Source of the DNA: Halomonas meridiana
GTDB lineage: Bacteria; Pseudomonadota; Gammaproteobacteria; Pseudomonadales; Halomonadaceae
Reading direction: 5' to 3'
DNA: 64,000 nucleotides
Assembly (NCBI RefSeq): GCF_009846525.1
Contig: NZ_CP024621.1
Span: 1,612,001-1,676,000 of the forward strand
In this document: positions 62,527 to 64,000 of the stretch, one piece after another
Layout of the letters: every line of letters starts with the position of its first letter
How positions within the stretch are numbered: position 1 is the first letter of the stretch
The notes under the pieces: model-generated
Told to the model about the DNA's origin: nothing
The model's database searches: none
The model's input: the letters and a program-made list of their open reading frames with translations, nothing else
Made by a program: the position numbers and the translations under genes

Positions 62527-63639
62527 ATGAGACATTCATGGTGGGGAATCGCGCTGGTCGTTGCGCTGGTGGGAACGGTGTATTTTCTTGATGCCGTGCT
62601 AATGCCCTTCATTGCAGGGTTGATTTTGGCCTACCTCGCGGACCCGCTAACCGACTATTTTCAGCGTCTGGGCATGCGGCGCACCTGGGCGGTCAGCAGC
62701 GTGTTCTTGGTGTTGATGTTCGTGCTGGCGCTGAGCCTGCTGATTCTCATTCCCCTCGTGGTACAGCAGATCAAGCAACTGGGAGAGGCCCTGCCGGGCG
62801 TGCTCAACTGGGTAGAAAGTGTACTGGCTCCCCAGGTTCAGGAGTGGACCGGTTATGACCTTGCCACAGAGCTTGGCAACGTTCGCGAAACCTTGATCGA
62901 AAACTGGCGGGACGCGGGTAGTTACGTAGCGCAGGCTCTGGGCCAGATTGGTCGCTCGGGCATGGCGTTCGTCTCTTGGGTGACGTATGTCGCGCTCATT
63001 CCCGTAGTGACGTTCTATTTGCTGCTGGACTGGGATCGTATGCTCGACAACCTGGGAAACTTGGTGCCGCGCCAATGGGCAGACGATACGTTTCGCCTAG
63101 CGCGCCGCTGCGATGAAGTGTTGGCGTCGTTTTTACGCGGCCAGCTGCTCGTCATGCTGTGCTTGGGCATCATTTATGCCGCAGGGTTGACACTGCTAGG
63201 CCTCAATTTTGGCCTGCTGATCGGCGCGCTCTCGGGGCTGGTCAGCATCGTGCCGTTTTTAGGCTTCATTGTCGGGCTAGTGATCGCGTTGGTGGTGGCA
63301 CTGTTCCAGTTTGATACGTGGTGGGCGCTGTTAGGCGTCGTGGCTGTTTTTGGTTTGGGACAGGTGGCGGAGAGCGTCGTACTGCAACCCAAGCTATTAG
63401 GCGATAAGATTGGCTTGCACCCGGTAGCGGTCATCTTTGCGGTGCTCGCGGGCGGGCATCTTTTTGGCCTCACGGGCGTGCTATTGGCGCTACCGGCCGC
63501 AGCGGTGATCATGGTGCTGCTACGTGAAGTGAAAGACCGATATAAAAATAGTGCGCTCTACGACGCACACTTAGAAACCCCAGAAGCGCATACTCCGGAT
63601 GATGCAAGGGGTCGCGACGACAAAAGGGAGTCATCATGA
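62527..63639 (+). CDS. AI-2E family transporter (PerM-like)
   Basis: A 370-residue membrane protein of the PerM/AI-2E family: about seven helices, starting HSWWGIALVVALVGTVYFLD, with YLADPLTDYFQRLGMRRTWA and the family-typical GPLIGALSGLVSIVPFLG-like stretch (LIGALSGLVSIVPFLGFIVG). Roles of such proteins include export of signalling molecules or Na+/H+ antiport, and cannot be told here. It ends in a 4-base overlap with hda. AAGGAG precedes the ATG at 62527. The same order occurs in Pseudomonas upstream of purM. Confidence 0.9.
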   Translation: MRHSWWGIALVVALVGTVYFLDAVLMPFIAGLILAYLADPLTDYFQRLGMRRTWAVSSVFLVLMFVLALSLLILIPLVVQQIKQLGEALPGVLNWVESVLAPQVQEWTGYDLATELGNVRETLIENWRDAGSYVAQALGQIGRSGMAFVSWVTYVALIPVVTFYLLLDWDRMLDNLGNLVPRQWADDTFRLARRCDEVLASFLRGQLLVMLCLGIIYAAGLTLLGLNFGLLIGALSGLVSIVPFLGFIVGLVIALVVALFQFDTWWALLGVVAVFGLGQVAESVVLQPKLLGDKIGLHPVAVIFAVLAGGHLFGLTGVLLALPAAAVIMVLLREVKDRYKNSALYDAHLETPEAHTPDDARGRDDKRESS

Positions 63640-64000
63640 GCCGATTACCGGCACAGCTGCCGCTTGGGGTGGGGCTGCGCGACGATGCCACGTTCGATAA
63701 CTACTATGCGTCCCGTGCGAATGCGTCGTTGGTCGATCACCTCAGTCATCAGCTTACGCCTGGCTCAGAGCCGTTTCTTTACGTATGGGGCGCCCCGGGT
63801 AGTGGGCGCAGCCATTTATTGCAAGCGGCCTGCCATGCGGCTTCAGACCAAGATAAGCGTGCCCTCTATTTGCCGCTTGCAGACCTTGGTCACTTTCCGC
63901 CACTCATGTTGGAAGATATCGAGCGGCTCGATCTGGTGGCCATCGATGACCTGGAGTACGTCATTGGACGCAAGCGCTGGGAAGAGGCGCTATTTCATGC
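63636..64000 (+). CDS. hda: DnaA inactivator Hda, N-terminal part
   Basis: About 121 residues are visible before the right edge. The protein starts SRLPAQLPLGVGLRDDATFD and has an AAA+ P-loop of the DnaA type (VWGAPGSGRSHLLQA) and a Walker B-like segment (LVAIDDLEYVIG). Hda with the DNA-loaded clamp makes DnaA hydrolyse ATP after initiation. The first codon overlaps the stop of the permease gene; GGGAG lies upstream. Confidence 0.92.
   Translation, partial: MSRLPAQLPLGVGLRDDATFDNYYASRANASLVDHLSHQLTPGSEPFLYVWGAPGSGRSHLLQAACHAASDQDKRALYLPLADLGHFPPLMLEDIERLDLVAIDDLEYVIGRKRWEEALFH

Overview
This window is a piece of a gammaproteobacterial chromosome, most likely Halomonas/Vreelandella or a close relative. 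The backbone is GC-rich. Gene order follows the Pseudomonas/Halomonas pattern: mfd-gap-nqrABCDEF-nqrM-sthA, leuCDB-asd-fimV-truA-trpF-trpBA-accD-folC-dedD-cvpA-purF-metZ, and purM/purN next to a PerM-like permease and hda. A complete Na+-translocating NADH:quinone reductase fits a salt-adapted organism. The genus is inferred from gene content and protein similarity recalled from memory, not from a search.

Layout. 1-13.9 kb: an L,D-transpeptidase fragment, mfd, a long GAPDH, the nqr operon, its maturation factor nqrM, and soluble transhydrogenase sthA. 13.9-21.5 kb: a lipoprotein cysteine peptidase/PA2779-type pair, the overlapping leuS-lptE-holA run, a zinc-ribbon protein and an unassigned membrane protein. 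21.5-27.8 kb: an AT-rich accessory island. 27.8-31.6 kb: small accessory genes (two LysR regulators, a DUF606 transporter, a DCC protein, a Rossmann-fold protein) with copies of a dispersed repeat. 31.8-49 kb: biosynthesis and housekeeping genes (leucine, aspartate-semialdehyde, tryptophan, fatty acid, folate, purine, methionine). 49-64 kb: envelope and stress proteins (cytochrome b561, YceI), a MATE exporter, an NCS2 permease, phhB with an aromatic aminotransferase, a diguanylate cyclase, cobA, a coiled-coil membrane protein, mrp, dcd, purN/purM, a PerM-like permease and the start of hda.

The most interesting part is 22.0-27.6 kb. Two imperfect palindromes (22915-23019 and 26905-26976) have the architecture of integron attC sites: pairing terminal GTTAAC-type boxes, unpaired spacers, and three extra bases on the 5' arm at comparable places. 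Each is preceded by a cassette. One carries a DUF2971 gene. One, about 4 kb, carries a three-gene operon that looks like an ABC-three-component (ABC-3C) conflict system: a nuclease-like effector with a C-terminal partner domain, a small middle component, and an SMC/Rad50-like ATPase. A third cassette carries a histidine phosphatase. No integrase gene is in the window, so this looks like a CALIN (attC cluster lacking an integrase). Two of the three ABC-3C genes are broken by single-base changes in T homopolymers, one +1 in a T7 run and one -1 in a T4 run just after the Walker A motif. These may be real decay, slippage-based switching or assembly error.
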